Source: Boesenbergia rotunda (Eukaryota; Streptophyta; Magnoliopsida; Zingiberales; Zingiberaceae). Taken from it: a stretch of DNA of 64,000 nucleotides. Below the pieces are notes generated by a model. That model ran no database searches. It had not been told where the DNA came from and was given only the letters and a program-made list of their open reading frames with translations. The DNA is taken from the NCBI GenBank assembly GCA_024364735.1, contig JAGFNQ010007686.1, positions 77,733 through 141,732 on the forward strand, read 5' to 3'. Shown here one piece after another: positions 34,922 to 46,328 of the stretch. How positions within the stretch are numbered: the first letter of the stretch is position 1; every line of letters starts with the position of its first letter. The translations under genes were made by a program, and so were the position numbers.

Positions 34922-36061
34922 ATCTCCCCCTTTTTGATGTGTGGTAATATGTTAAGTTAGGTAAACATATAGCAATAACACTAGCAAAAGCAATTGAAAT
35001 TCAAGCATAGCATACAAGAGACAACCTCCCCCTTAACCTATGCTTTCTCAAATTTCAATCTTTATTGCTACTCCCAAGTTAAGTTTTCCCAACTTAACTC
35101 TAAAGCACAACCAAGCCTAAGTTTAAGTTTCAACCCAAAACTAACTTAATACTCAAGTTCTCCCCCTTTGACACCATCAAAAGATTGCCCCCGGCAACAC
35201 TTAACAATATTTCTGAAAGATCCTTCAGAAATCACCAAAAACCCATTCTGTCATCTTTATCAGTCGACTGCCCCCAGGGCAGTCGACTGATACGACAGAT
35301 TTCAGAATTTCAGCCGAAATTCAGAAACTAATAAAAAATTCTAGAAAATCTGGAAAAATATGAAACTTTGCAAGCACAGTTGTTAAGGTACTCCCTACCG
35401 TAGAAAAATTTGGTTAATGAAAAATACCAACCGTGCTTGACTTTTGGCTCAAACTCTAAAATTCTCAAATTGTCTAAACTTTGTATCAATGTTGACCTCT
35501 TCTGATGATATCCTATACTTGTCAATTTCTAGCAACTCCATTTGACATTCAAAATGATTCCCAAACTCCCCCTTTGTTAAACAAATGTATTCATTTTGAA
35601 ACCTCCCTTATATTGTAATGATCATTTCTTCTAAACATGATGTCCTCGTGATTTTCAACCAAACGATATTAGATAGTAATCATTATCAAATTTCAAATAT
35701 ATCATGAGTCTGTATACAATAATCATAAGAGAACCATCCATTATTCGGGCAATATTTAAAGCATCATTTAGCATGTATACAAGGGTATAATTTAAACCAA
35801 AATGTGTGAACAATATGTTAGCATTCAAATACCTATCAAAGACACTATTGAAGCAAGCATAAAGGAACAAACATAATGCATAGAGTCATAGGGTCTGTCA
35901 GCAAATAACTCTTACGAAGGTACCTAGGGCCAACAAGGCCAAAAGTCATCCAAATACAGACATAGTGTTTAAAAGGTGTAATATCATAACAATACAAATT
36001 ACTCTTAACACTGAAAACTCTCAAGATCTGCGGCATCAGATCAAAGGTACATGTGGTCGTC
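34922..36061 (-). mobile_element. C polypurine tract and 3' non-coding region
   Basis: 34922-34935 is the purine tract (minus AAAAAGGGGGAGAT). Extra purine-tract-like sites are at about 35025, 35160 and 35566. A GTCGACTGCC(C)...GGCAGTCGAC inverted pair is at 35265-35290. No gene is seen. The end at 36061 is the TCGTC site hit by J. Confidence 0.7.
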
Positions 36062-36589
36062 TGTAACGCCCGCTTTTTTTTTCTTTCCATAAAGCGGCGT
36101 TACGTTAACATGAGTAGGGCAGGTGGACATCATAATGCAGCGAAAAACTTTAAACTTACACCTACATGCACCTACTACCATTCCTAACATCATGACATGG
36201 GAACTTGGCATATTAACTTCATACTTAGCATCATATCATGTCATACTTAGCATCATGTCATACTTAGCATCATGTCATAGAGTCTCATAAGTCCCCATTC
36301 AAACACATAAGTAGTAAAGGTAAAGTTCTAGCATAAGACGAGCAAACATATTGTTTCTTGGCCAAGTCACTACCACACACATGCATTCTTGCCCTCCTGC
36401 TGCTTCCTTACTATCCCCTTGCGTGATCTGCGATATAAGGAAATAAGACTATAAGCACAAAGGCTTAGTAAGACTCTTTCCAACTCACTAAAACCATTCA
36501 TCACTTAATCATGAGCACATGAAACATTAACATACTTAGTGCTTTACTTAGAACATAATCCTCTATGATCACTTAGCATATATTTGACA

Positions 36590-36870
36590 TGGCATGAACA
36601 TAAACATAAACATAAACATAATAAACATTCTTAGCATGGCATGATACTTGGCATAAACATAAACATAATAAACATTCTTAGCATGGCATGATACTTGGCA
36701 TAAACATAAACATAATAAACATTCTTAGCATGGCATGATACTTGGCATAAACATAAACATAAAGAACATTCTTAACATGCATGATACATGGCGTAAACAT
36801 AAACATAAGGAAACATTCTTAACATGCATGATACGTGGCATAAACATAAACATAAAGCATGAACTAACCT
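36590..36870. repeat. ~52-bp tandem repeat in J
   Basis: About five copies of a unit containing CATAAACATAAACATAATAAA, CATTCTTAGCATGGCATGAT and ACTTGG. The later copies are degenerate. Confidence 0.85.
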
Positions 36871-37153
36871 GTATGGCATAAACATAGGCATGCTTTCTAT
36901 CATATCATATGGGCATCTTCTTAACATAACCATAAGCATAAATCGTTACTATCATGCATATTTCTTGACATGAGACATAAGTATAAGACATTACTATCAT
37001 GGCATAATGCATAACATGAATGAATGCATGAGTCTAATGCATATACATAAGGATGCTTAACTTTTAAAATCATACTTTTAAATACTTAAACATAATCATA
37101 ACATCATTGGGGGTCCCCGGCTTGTACCACATACATACATCATAAGCGCGCAT

Positions 37154-37194
37154 CCCTAAGTAAATACGAGGTAGCGAGCCCCGACCTACTAGGG
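37154..37194. other. LTR hairpin, J version
   Basis: CCCTA(A)GTA pairs with TACTAGGG with one bulge, around GAGGTAGCGAGCCCCG. It is preceded by GCGCGCAT as in B. Confidence 0.45.
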
Positions 37195-37467
37195 TAAGGG
37201 CAGCATAGTCGATAGTCCCAGAACTGGGGCGTTCTTAAGGTGCCCATCCCTATTGCACAGCTTCGGTAGTGCCAGAACCGTGGACAACATAGTCGGTAGT
37301 CCAGAACCGGGGCGTTCTTAAGGTGCCCATCCCTTGGACCCATACTTCGGTCCGGTACAAGCCCATTCATAAAGTAAAATACTTCATATGCTTCATCATT
37401 CATATATCATGGCATGCATCTTTATTCATAAAACATGGCATGCATCTTCATTCATAAACATGGCATG

Positions 37468-37558
37468 TGTAACGACCCCGACCCGTCTACCGGCCCATTT
37501 ACCGGCCCATTTACCAGTCCTCATGACCGTCGTACCGTCGACCATCGACCGTGCTGTC
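37468..37558. other. GC-rich 91-bp patch inside J
   Basis: TGTAACGACCCCGACCCGTC starts this block, followed by three CCGGCCCATTTA-type repeats and CCGTCG/CGACC words. It interrupts an AT-rich CATAAACATGGCATGC repeat and has no counterpart in I. It could be a remnant of another LTR's first bases. Confidence 0.5.
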
Positions 37559-39161
37559 ATGCATAAACATGGCATGCATCTTTATTCATAAAACATAGCA
37601 TGCACTTTCATTCATAGACATAACATGCATTTTCCTTTATAAACATAACATGCATCTTCATTCATAGAACATGACCTACTTACATAAACATCATTCTTAT
37701 TCCTAGTGCTTGCATGATCATGGCATATAAGGTAAGCATTGCATTATATTCATTGAACATGACATGTTTGCATAGACAATTATCCTACTCCATAGAGTTT
37801 GCATGATCATGATATATAAGGTAAACATTGCATTTCATACATAAGCATGATATTCATCTCAAGCATACATAAGTAGGACTTCCATAAACATACTACCCAC
37901 CGTTCAAGTGCATGGCATAGAACACAAGACATTCATAAATAACCCTATTAAGCATGGCATCCAATCATAAACATACAAACATGAAACATGGTGCTTAAGG
38001 TTAGGGTTATAGGTAACTTAATTTCTACCACATGCTTGAACCTTTATATATACTTCATAATAATGCATAAACCATTATTCTTCAAACCCTAACTCCCACC
38101 CCCAAACCCTATTTAGCATGCTTGGCCGAAACCTATAAGGAAGGGTTCCATCATTCAATTAACATGTAAGATATCATAAGGTAAAGAAACAACCATACAT
38201 TACCTATAGAGTCATAAGAAGCCATTTAGGCACATGATTAGGGTTCACCCCAACTCCAAGCCCTATTTCCTAGGGTTGGCCGAAACATATAAGGGGCCAT
38301 GGGTGCATGAATAAATTCATAGAATTTCCAATTAAACATCTAACACCTTCCATACTATACCATAGGAGCCATTAGGACCCTTGCTTGAGGGAAGCCCTAA
38401 CTCTTTGCCCTAGACCCCTACTTGGCCGAAAGTTATAGGGTCACAAAGGCTTGTGAAAATTCACATAAGTCATCCTCAATCTCCCTTATATCATGATAAT
38501 ACACAAAACACATACTTGAAGGTTTAGATCCAACCCTACCCATGGGTTCATGGTGTTGACCGAAACCCTAGGAGATCCTAGGGTACCCCAAAATTTCTCC
38601 AAATCTCATTTTAACTTATATTCATCATGGAAAAACATTAGAAAGCATGAGTAATATTTTTAACATCATTTTGGACCCAAAAACCTATAGTGGCCGAAAC
38701 CTAGGTTAGGGTTCATGGCTCTTTTCCTTTTTTTTCAACATAAAATTCAAACAAGACTTTCATATCATGGTAAACTTCAAGGAGAGCTATTATACCATAG
38801 GTGAGGGAGTCTTACATTGGTTGTTCTTGATTATAGACCTTAGATTTGGAAGAAGGATGAAGATCTTGTTGCCTCTTGACCACCCCTAGCCCTTGTACCC
38901 TTATAAGAGCCTTGGATCTTGGAGATGGAGCCTTAGGTGAACCTTTTCCAAGGGAGAATCCCTCTTGAGGGTTTCGGCTAGGATGAAGAAGGAGGGAGGA
39001 AGAAAGGTGACTTGATGGAAGAAGAGAAGTAACCCCCCATGCCTCTCTTTATAACTCATCAAGGAGGGTAAGTGAAGAGTCATGGTGTCTCTTCCCATAG
39101 TGACTCTTCCTTTTCCCTAAGCCTTAACCATATTCCACTTCATTTCCTCATAGCACTCCCT

Positions 39162-39229
39162 TGCTAGGTGAATTGGTTAGAGCATGCATGGTTGTACAAG
39201 AGGTCCAAGGTTCAATCCTTGGTGCATGA
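39162..39229 (+). other. tRNA-like module in J
   Basis: TAGGTGAATTGGTTAGAGC (A-box/D-arm-like), then a short anticodon-arm-like GCATGGTTGTACAAG, then CCAAGGTTCAATCCTTGG with GGTTCAATCC at 39209-39218. It is the most tRNA-like of the copies. Confidence 0.5.
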
Positions 39230-39518
39230 ACTAATTTTCCATTTTATTTTTATTTTATTTTTATTTTATTTTTCCAATACTTCGAAAATCCCTTAAAAAT
39301 TCCCCCATAATTATGTTAATATTTCTTATTAAAATCTCTTTATATTTCTATAAATTTTTACCTAAAATTTACCAATAATCATGGTACTAGAAAGCCCATG
39401 TAAGGCCCATTAATGCCCATTTTCCCCAATTTAAATGGAAAAAACATGGATTTCTAGGTTAAAATTCGTGTTAATGTTCCTAGGTCCCTCGAAAAATTAT
39501 CTAGACATGCTCACTATT

Positions 39519-40862
39519 TTAAAGAAATATTAGAAAAATTTTCTGGGTCGTTACATCGTCACCATCTGGAGGAGGAGGAGGAGGAGCAAGAGGACCCTGA
39601 TATAGTAAATCCCATCGCTGCATCATCACATACATGTCCTCCTGCCTAGTCATAAAGCCCTGACAGAAGTCTGTGAGGCCCTGTACCTCCCTCTGAGTCG
39701 CCGCCTGACCCTGCTGGAGGCTCTGAATATCCCCCTGGATGGTGTGGACATCCGTACGGAGCCCATGGACAACCTCACGGTACTGAGTAAATTCTGCGCG
39801 GGTGACCAGCTCTGTGGGCTCCTCATCTTCATCAGCGGCCTCTGGGCGCTCCCTCCAAGCAAATGCCCCCTGTCTAAACTCAATCCCTGCTAAGGATAAT
39901 TGGCGGGTGCCAATTTGATCATATTCCTTAGACAGGTGCCTGACCTGACCATCGGATACACGGATGCCTCGAGAGTGAAAGAACTCGATCAACAGGTGAC
40001 AAAAGGCCATATATATTTTCCCATTAACACTTTGGGAAAAGTGGACAATGGCTGTGAACACTTGCAGGGAAACATCAATATCTATCCTCCTGTCTAGAGC
40101 GTACATCATAACCAAATGGGGTAATCTAATCCTTGCCCGTCCCTTGGTGACAATTGGTAGTATGCATTCAATGACAATTTTGTATAGAACATGGTTGTAT
40201 GGACTCATCGGTTTATCATCAAAAGTGCGCTCTGACTCATGTCTATGTCTCCTGAAGTAGTGCACATGAATATGGTCAATGGAGACATTATCAAGAGAGA
40301 GAGGCTCAATAACGGTAGGAAAATAGACAGATGCATTACCTGATGCTCTACACTCTAAAAAACTAGCTAGAACCATGGGAGAGAAAGGAATAGTGACTCC
40401 AGCCACCATGGACTCATAAAGATTATGATTAGAATCGATGCAAGTCAAATTGGCATAAAATTCTTGACATAAATCAATGTTAATGTTGTGCTTACAATAG
40501 ACCAGTTTGTCTAACCTAAAATGTGTGATCATGTTGGTAATTTGTGGGGATTTGTCCTGGAAGTAGGCTTTATTAAGGTAACGACAGTTCATTGTAATGA
40601 ACTCATTTTCAGCAAACCTCTTCCTACACTCGACAGATCGAAACCTAGACACCCCGGATTGAGATGATCCTTCACCTCTTGACCTCTTCTTAGATGCCAA
40701 ACTAAAACCCACACGTACACACGCATGCCATGATATCCCCCATAAGAGAAAAACATCAAGAAATACACACAAATATTCCATGTTAGTGTCAACATATTGC
40801 TTTAACCAAGAAAAATAACCCTTAAAGCACAATACCTTTTCATTCTCCTCATTGTGATCCAA
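39519..40862 (-). pseudogene. C second ORF: envelope-like / 'plant transposon protein' domain
   Basis: A 447-codon frame. The listed first codon (40862) is TTG, so the true start is uncertain; ATGs exist nearby and at 40781. Core features: SKKRSRGEGS basic stretch, then FAENEFITMNCRYLNKAYFQ, LCQEFYANLTCIDSN and FSPMVLASFLECRASG, a pattern I associate from memory with the 'putative plant transposon protein' / retrotransposon 'envelope-like' family. A Gln-rich coiled-coil-like segment (about 370-410) and a Pro run end it. The last ~12 codons come from J, inserted five codons before the original stop. Function unknown; a hydrophobic stretch at about 30-50 may instead be an intron. Confidence 0.6.
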
Positions 40863-41050
40863 GTTTGAGAATATGACTTGAAAAGAAGAGTTTTGAACAG
40901 CCCTAGGAGTAGATCGGAGCTAGAAGAGGCCTTAGGGAAGATGTTTAGGGCTTAGGAGGAGCTTACGATGGAGGAGGAGTTGAAAGGAAGAGAAAATCGC
41001 CGGGAACAAGCAGCCAAAACCCTAGGTTTGGCTTTCTCGGCGTGCCCTCC

Positions 41051-41059
41051 CCTTTTATA
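41051..41059 (-). promoter_or_regulatory. Internal TATA box upstream of C's second ORF
   Basis: Minus strand TTTTATAAAAGGGGAGG, about 190 bp before the second ORF and followed by a CT-rich leader. It suggests the ORF has its own promoter. Confidence 0.5.
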
Positions 41060-41067
41060 AAACCTGC

Positions 41068-41240
41068 GAACCAGTCGACTGCCCCTGGGCCAGTTGACTG
41101 GTTCAGGGCGTAATTACATTCTATGGGTTTTCTCAGTCGACTGACTTCCTGACAGTCGACTGGGCCACACCGTAATTGTATTCTGTGGCCTTTGCCAGTC
41201 GACTGGCCTCCAACCAGTCGACTGGTGTCTGATGTTCTGA
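41068..41240. repeat. Array of CCAGTCGACTGG palindromes in C interior
   Basis: Three spaced pairs of CAGTCGACTG(G) or one-base variants, with 10-12 bp between pair members, directly upstream of the internal TATA box. The same palindrome occurs in C's LTRs and in B's LTRs. Confidence 0.8.
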
Positions 41241-41658
41241 AGTTCAGTTTTTCAGTCCGAATTTCAGAAATGTCTAACTAATTCCACAAATTTTCAAAAA
41301 TTCTGAAATCTTGCAGGGATATTTGTGGATCCTATATTTACTTGGGAAAAATATAATTTTAGTCAATGTCATCACAAATCCCAAGTTTGGTACAAACTCC
41401 GAGTTTCTCAAAGGAAATATCATAAAACTTTTTCCAAAAGTTCTAGTTTGGACCTCACCTTGATGCTACTTTCCATAATCATCCATAGTCCATTCATAGC
41501 ATTAAGTTATATGGTATTTAGGCATTAAAATCGATTTGTCTCAATTAACATCCTATCTTCACCTTTTTCCTTTATAATCCTTCCTTAAGTGTGCCAACTC
41601 TCCAGAATTAAGACTACCCTTAGTCTTTTAAACCTCTTGGCACACCTCATAGTTCTTT

Positions 41659-43254
41659 TCAATCTCCCAGAAGTAAACCACCTGAGACCCATTGACCATG
41701 GAACTCGTCTTGACTCCTAGAGCTTCTATCCCTAATTACTTTCCTAGGTAACTTTTCTATAACGGCAAGACCACACCGGTGCTCCTCCGGTGCTTCTTGA
41801 CTTTCCATCATTACTCTCTTAATCCGATAGACCTTTTCGTTGATCAATTTCTTTTCTTTCCTATTAAATGGCTTTTCTTTGCTATTTTTGACTTTTTCTC
41901 TACCATAGTTATAGGGCATCCTTGAGTATGATACTTTATCAACATTGGCCCTCCTAGAAGAGTATCCTAAACTTTGCCTACCATTCTTATACTTTTGGTC
42001 CTTTGAGATTGTGTTCACATCCTTGGACCCTTGAATTACTCTACCAATGTTTCTTTCCAACTCATCAAGTCTTACTCTTAAAACATGATTTTCCTTCTCC
42101 AACATCCTAACCTTAGAATCACTAGACCTAATTTGATCATTTCTAGGCCTACTTATTTTGCTAAGCATTTTCCCCCATTCTTAAGGTTCATGTCTTGGTC
42201 CTTATTCCTAGAGTTTCTTGACTTATCATGAACCATAGAATTCTTGGTGTTTTGGCATACAAAATTGTTTCTATCATGATATTTAAAACCAACAACATGC
42301 ATGGGTAAGCAAGTACTATTAATTCTATCATTCAAACAAACAGTTTGAGCATTCATTGAATAATTGGAAGCATAAGTAAAGTTAGAGGTTACCTTCCTTA
42401 CCCTTGAGGCTCCCCCTTGATTATTGCTCCTCTTCCTTTCTTCTCTCTCCCATTTTCTGAGGTGCTCCATCTTTTTCAACTCTCCTTTCCTTGGGCATTT
42501 TGTATGGTAATGCCCTAGCTCCCCGCATGTGAAACATCGGATGTTCCTTCTTTTCTTTTGACCTTCCTTGTTCCTACAACCCATATTAGAGTTAAACTGA
42601 ATGAATTTGGGCTTAGGAATTACCTCCTTTTTACCTAGTGGGCACTTATCCTTGTAGTGCCCCTTTTTGTTGCAACCAAAGCAGGTGATGTGATCTTTTG
42701 ATTTAGCTTTGGTACAGGTGGTAATCCTTTCTTGCTCTTGGATGTTTGAGCGTCTGTCCTCCCCTTCAACATTTGAATTTGTCATTTCTTCTTCTTCTTT
42801 GAATGGAATGGGGTGCTTCTCCACTTATCTCTTCCACTCTTCTTGACAATTCAACTTCTTCTTTATCTTTTTCAATACTTGAGTCAATTTCCTCAATCTC
42901 TTCCACTCTTAGAGTTGATGTAGGGTTCTTATGAATTTCTTCCAACTTATTCCACAATTCGCATGCATTCGAATATTTCCCTATATCACTCAAAATGTGA
43001 TCAGACAACATATTAATTAAAATATTTATTACCTTCTTATTGGCCCTAGCTTGGTCTTGTTATTCACTTGTCCAATATCTAGGGCGAAGCCTTTTGCCAT
43101 ACTTGTCCTTGGGGATTTCAAATGGATCTTCAATAGCCATTCTACACTCCCAATCCATCCCGGGCCACATCTTCATTCTATCCCTCCAATAGTCAAAATT
43201 TTCATGCTCATATGATGGTGGTGAGTTGATATCGTCACCCAACTTGTCATCCAT
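41659..43254 (-). pseudogene. C gag, UBN2-type with two CCHC knuckles (frameshifted)
   Basis: Four overlapping pieces. 43254-43060: FDYWRDRMKMW and WECRMAIEDPFEIP, the copia gag N-terminus, ending at a TAA with the same frame open after it. 43011-42766: GKYSNACELWNKLEEIHKN, the UBN2 core. After a frameshift, 42824-42153: acidic region and zinc knuckles CFGCNKKGHYKDKC and CFTCGELGHYHTKC. After another shift, 42168-41659: a coiled-coil-like part (VRMLEKENHVLRVRLDELE) and a basic tail. It would coat the RNA genome. No protease or pol motif follows. It begins about 60 bp inside the primer site. Confidence 0.8.
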
Positions 43255-43313
43255 GACCCTTCTCCTCTAGCAAGTGCTCCCTCGGCGGTTAGTCCGATGA
43301 AGAGCGGAACCTT

Positions 43314-43325
43314 GCTCTGATACCA
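43314..43325 (-). promoter_or_regulatory. Primer-binding site of element C
   Basis: Plus GCTCTGATACCA is the complement of TGGTATCAGAGC, the tRNA-iMet type, two bases from the LTR edge at 43328. Confidence 0.9.
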
Positions 43326-43327
43326 AC

Positions 43328-44021
43328 TGATAGATCGTCTAAGGCGTGCAGAGGGGGGGGGGGTGAATGCACTTTTTCGGATTGTTTAGATCTCTACAAA
43401 GTTGTTAGCGCAGCGGAAATAATAGTAAAACAATAATACAATCACTAACCAATGCTAACACGGCGATTTTAGTTGGTATCCACCCCGGTCGGGTGACTAA
43501 TCCAACAATCCATCAGTGGATCAAACCCCGAATTACCTCCGGCTAGAACTCGTCGCTCCTTGTGGGTGGAGAAACCTCGCCACAACACCAAGGACACTTT
43601 CTGAGTATACAAGACTACTAACATGTCCTATCCAAGCATGTTTCGTCAAGAAGATAGTAGGAAACGAGCCCCTTCAAATAGGGCTCGAATCTGAGAACAG
43701 TCGCTACCAGTCGACTGCCCGTGATCTGAGAACAGTCGCTACCAGTCGACTGGCCCACGGGCAGTCAACTGGTCCCACTCAAATCCGATCGTTACAGCAC
43801 AACGTTCGAATCTGCCAACTGTTTTAGTCAACACCAGTCGACTGCCCCTGGGCCAGTCGACTGGGACACACCTAAGCCTAGGGTTTCACTTCTGAGTACA
43901 AGTCTCTCTCACACTCAACACCCTCCCAGCTTAGCCCCTGAGTACAAGCACTCACACTCAGCCTCTCTCAACCTAGTTGACTCATTACCAGCAGTCTTAA
44001 CTATTGCCTTTACGCCCTCTT
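43328..44021 (-). mobile_element. C 5' LTR, segment 1
   Basis: Matches 11281-11587 and 14243-14552. It carries a 12-G tract (about 43350) and CCAGTCGACTGG palindromes at 43705-43870, including a 46-bp tandem duplication. Cut by A1. Confidence 0.9.
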
Positions 44022-46323
44022 TGTTAGTGATATGAGAGAAGTGTCCTAAGGCAATCGCCTTATGAGTGTAAACATTTATTTTAATAAATGATAATTCACT
44101 ATTTGAGTATACATGTTTGTATTTGATTGGGATTTTAAACTCATCTACTGAATGTCCGCAATGCAACTCACAGCATAAGAGAATTTGTGATGGGATCACA
44201 ACTAGTGATTATCTCTAAATGTGCAAATGTGAAGTATTGAAAATATCCCTAGTCAATGAATTGATAAATACGGACACTATCAATTCTGTTGAGACTAGCA
44301 TGGGTTATTCTCTAATCAGCTGATTCTCACTGGCTGGTGACATTGGGATGTCCGGAGATAAACATGGATGCTAGTTAAGGGAACTAGTTCATTGGAGTGA
44401 CTAGCTGTAAGACTTCATATGGTTATCTATATAGATATGTCAATGAAGTTCTTATTGCAGCTTAAGTGCGATGTTCCTTTGACTTGCGGTGTTCAAGTCA
44501 TCTTGGTCATGGAGACTTATACTTTAACATCTTATGCAAACATCTCCAAGGAGGTGTGGACCCAGGATGATTGGGTATAAGCCGAAGTGCCCGAAGATGT
44601 TTGAACAGCCTACAAAGGATTCACCACTCCTTGCGAGGAGATGTATACCCAGGCTTATCGTCGGATTGTTACTCAAAACCTCTGGCCAGAGTATATCATA
44701 TTTAGAGTGTGAGTCTCTTAAATACATGAGAGTAATTAGAAATCCAAAGGACGAGAAAGACACTACTTGGGCTAGGTGTGACGTAGTCAGTCTAGTGGGG
44801 ACTGACACAAACAGACCATGTCCTGAACCAAGTGGGTATAAGATGGTGAAGGGAATGAGGCACGATTCATTAGAGCTGCTGAAGGGTTTCAGAATTACTT
44901 CTGAGGTCAACCGTTGATCTTTCGATTAATTGGGGGTCATGATGTACTACTAGGTGTCACTCATGATCGTTCTATAATTAGTTGATTATAGACGGCCAAC
45001 ATAAATCGAAAGCCTATTTAGTCACACGCACTACGAGTAATCCGAGGGATTTAAAACGAGTTGAAAATTAGATTTTCCAATCAAGAGAAATAAGTCGAAT
45101 CTGAGTTAATCAGAGGCGCAACGAAAACTTAAAATGGCTAAGTCTTTTGAAGGCTTATTGGGCGAATTAAATGAGTTCAATTCGCGATGGAAACGACTTG
45201 GTTTGGCCGGCCAAAGAGGGTGTCCACCCTCTTGGTTTGGCCGGCCATTAAAAAGGGGATAAACCAATTTAATTGGTTTAATTAATAAAATAAATCTAGC
45301 GCGATTTGTTTTATAAATTATGGATAAATAAATTGATATATAAAGAAATTTATATAAAGAGATTTATAAAGAAATTTGTAGTAAATTTATTCTTTTTATG
45401 GAAATTAAAATGAACCATGAATTGGTTTAATTTTAATTTATAAAATCAATTATGAATTGATTAATCCATGATAAGAAAATTTTATACAAATTTATTCCAT
45501 AATTAAAAGGGAAAGAGAATTTGTTTTATTATAAAGTTAGTTATAATAAAAACTAAGAATAACGGAATAAGTCATAAGAAACTTTATAAGAAATTTCTTA
45601 TGATAACTAATTCTGTTAATTCTGTTAAGAGGGAGACTTGGCAAGGGAGAGGCTACTATATAAAGGAACCAAAGGCAAGCCCTTAATTCCAATCGATAGA
45701 GCTATCAAGAGATTAATTCTCTCCCTCTCTCTCTCTTATTCTCTTCCTCTCTTCCCCTTCTCCACCCTAGGGCCGGCGCCCCTTGAGCCAATTAGGGTCG
45801 GCGCCCCTTCATCCACCTAGGGCCGGCGCACTTCTTTCCTTAGGGTTGGTTGCCGTGAGCCATCAAGAAGAAGGAGAAGCCAACCAAGAAGAAGAAGAAG
45901 CGGATCACCTCTCCTTCCTTCACGGAATTTGGATTCCGATTCTTGGTGGTTAGTTTCCTATCTTTTCTCTTGATCTTCTAGTTGTGTCTTCGGAGAATCT
46001 AATAGTTCTCGTCGGCACAAAACTCGTGGCTTTGCGAAGTCATCCCGAAGAGAACTCGGCGTGGACGTGAATAGAGGAGGAGCTTCCAAGGGACGCTACG
46101 GTTGGATCTCGTCCCTTACTTCGAGTTACGAGAGGTACTTAGTAAATTTGTTTACTTTTCCGCAAAGTTTTAATTTATATTATGTCAACACATCATAAGG
46201 TTGCATGCTAGATACGTGGTTAAAATAATTTAGGAAATTATTTTATGCTAATTCTTCTGCTGCACGTAAAAATTTAAAATTTTACGAACCCGTATCCTTG
46301 TGGACATGCACACGGTCCCAACA
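44022..46323 (+). mobile_element. Solo LTR A1
   Basis: 2,302 bp, TGTTAGTGAT to GGTCCCAACA, flanked by CTCTT (44017-44021, 46324-46328). The empty site is present at 34583-34610. It has a GGCCGGCC pair (45216-45247), TATA box, CT leader and three AGGGCCGGCGC repeats (45769-45832). No interior. Confidence 0.95.
45656..45666 (+). promoter_or_regulatory. TATA box of A1
   Basis: CTATATAAAGG, followed by a run of CTCTCTCCCTCT in the leader. Confidence 0.65.
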
Positions 46324-46328
46324 CTCTT

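Larger units (their letters stand above)
36062..39555 (-). mobile_element. Solo LTR J (I family)
   Basis: 3,494 bp, TGTAACGCCC to GTCGTTACA, flanked by TCGTC (36057-36061, 39556-39560). It is a reverse-complement relative of the element I LTRs: same termini, GC block (37085-37370), GGCCGAAA repeats and tRNA-like module. It interrupts the last codons of C's second ORF. Its satellite differs from that of I. Confidence 0.92.

Noticed and set aside
37140..37403. 87-residue frame resembling those at 3810-4145 and 7575-7874
   Set aside because: All encode the GC-rich CTACCGGAGCTG repeats of the I/J LTR; DNA repeat conservation explains the similarity.
39162..39229. Functional tRNA gene
   Set aside because: No 7-bp acceptor stem or coherent anticodon arm; the same block is in several LTRs.
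44524..44917. 127/128-residue frames on both strands of the A LTR (and 50517-50982)
   Set aside because: Both strands are open over the same conserved LTR block and frames break in other copies; not convincing coding.
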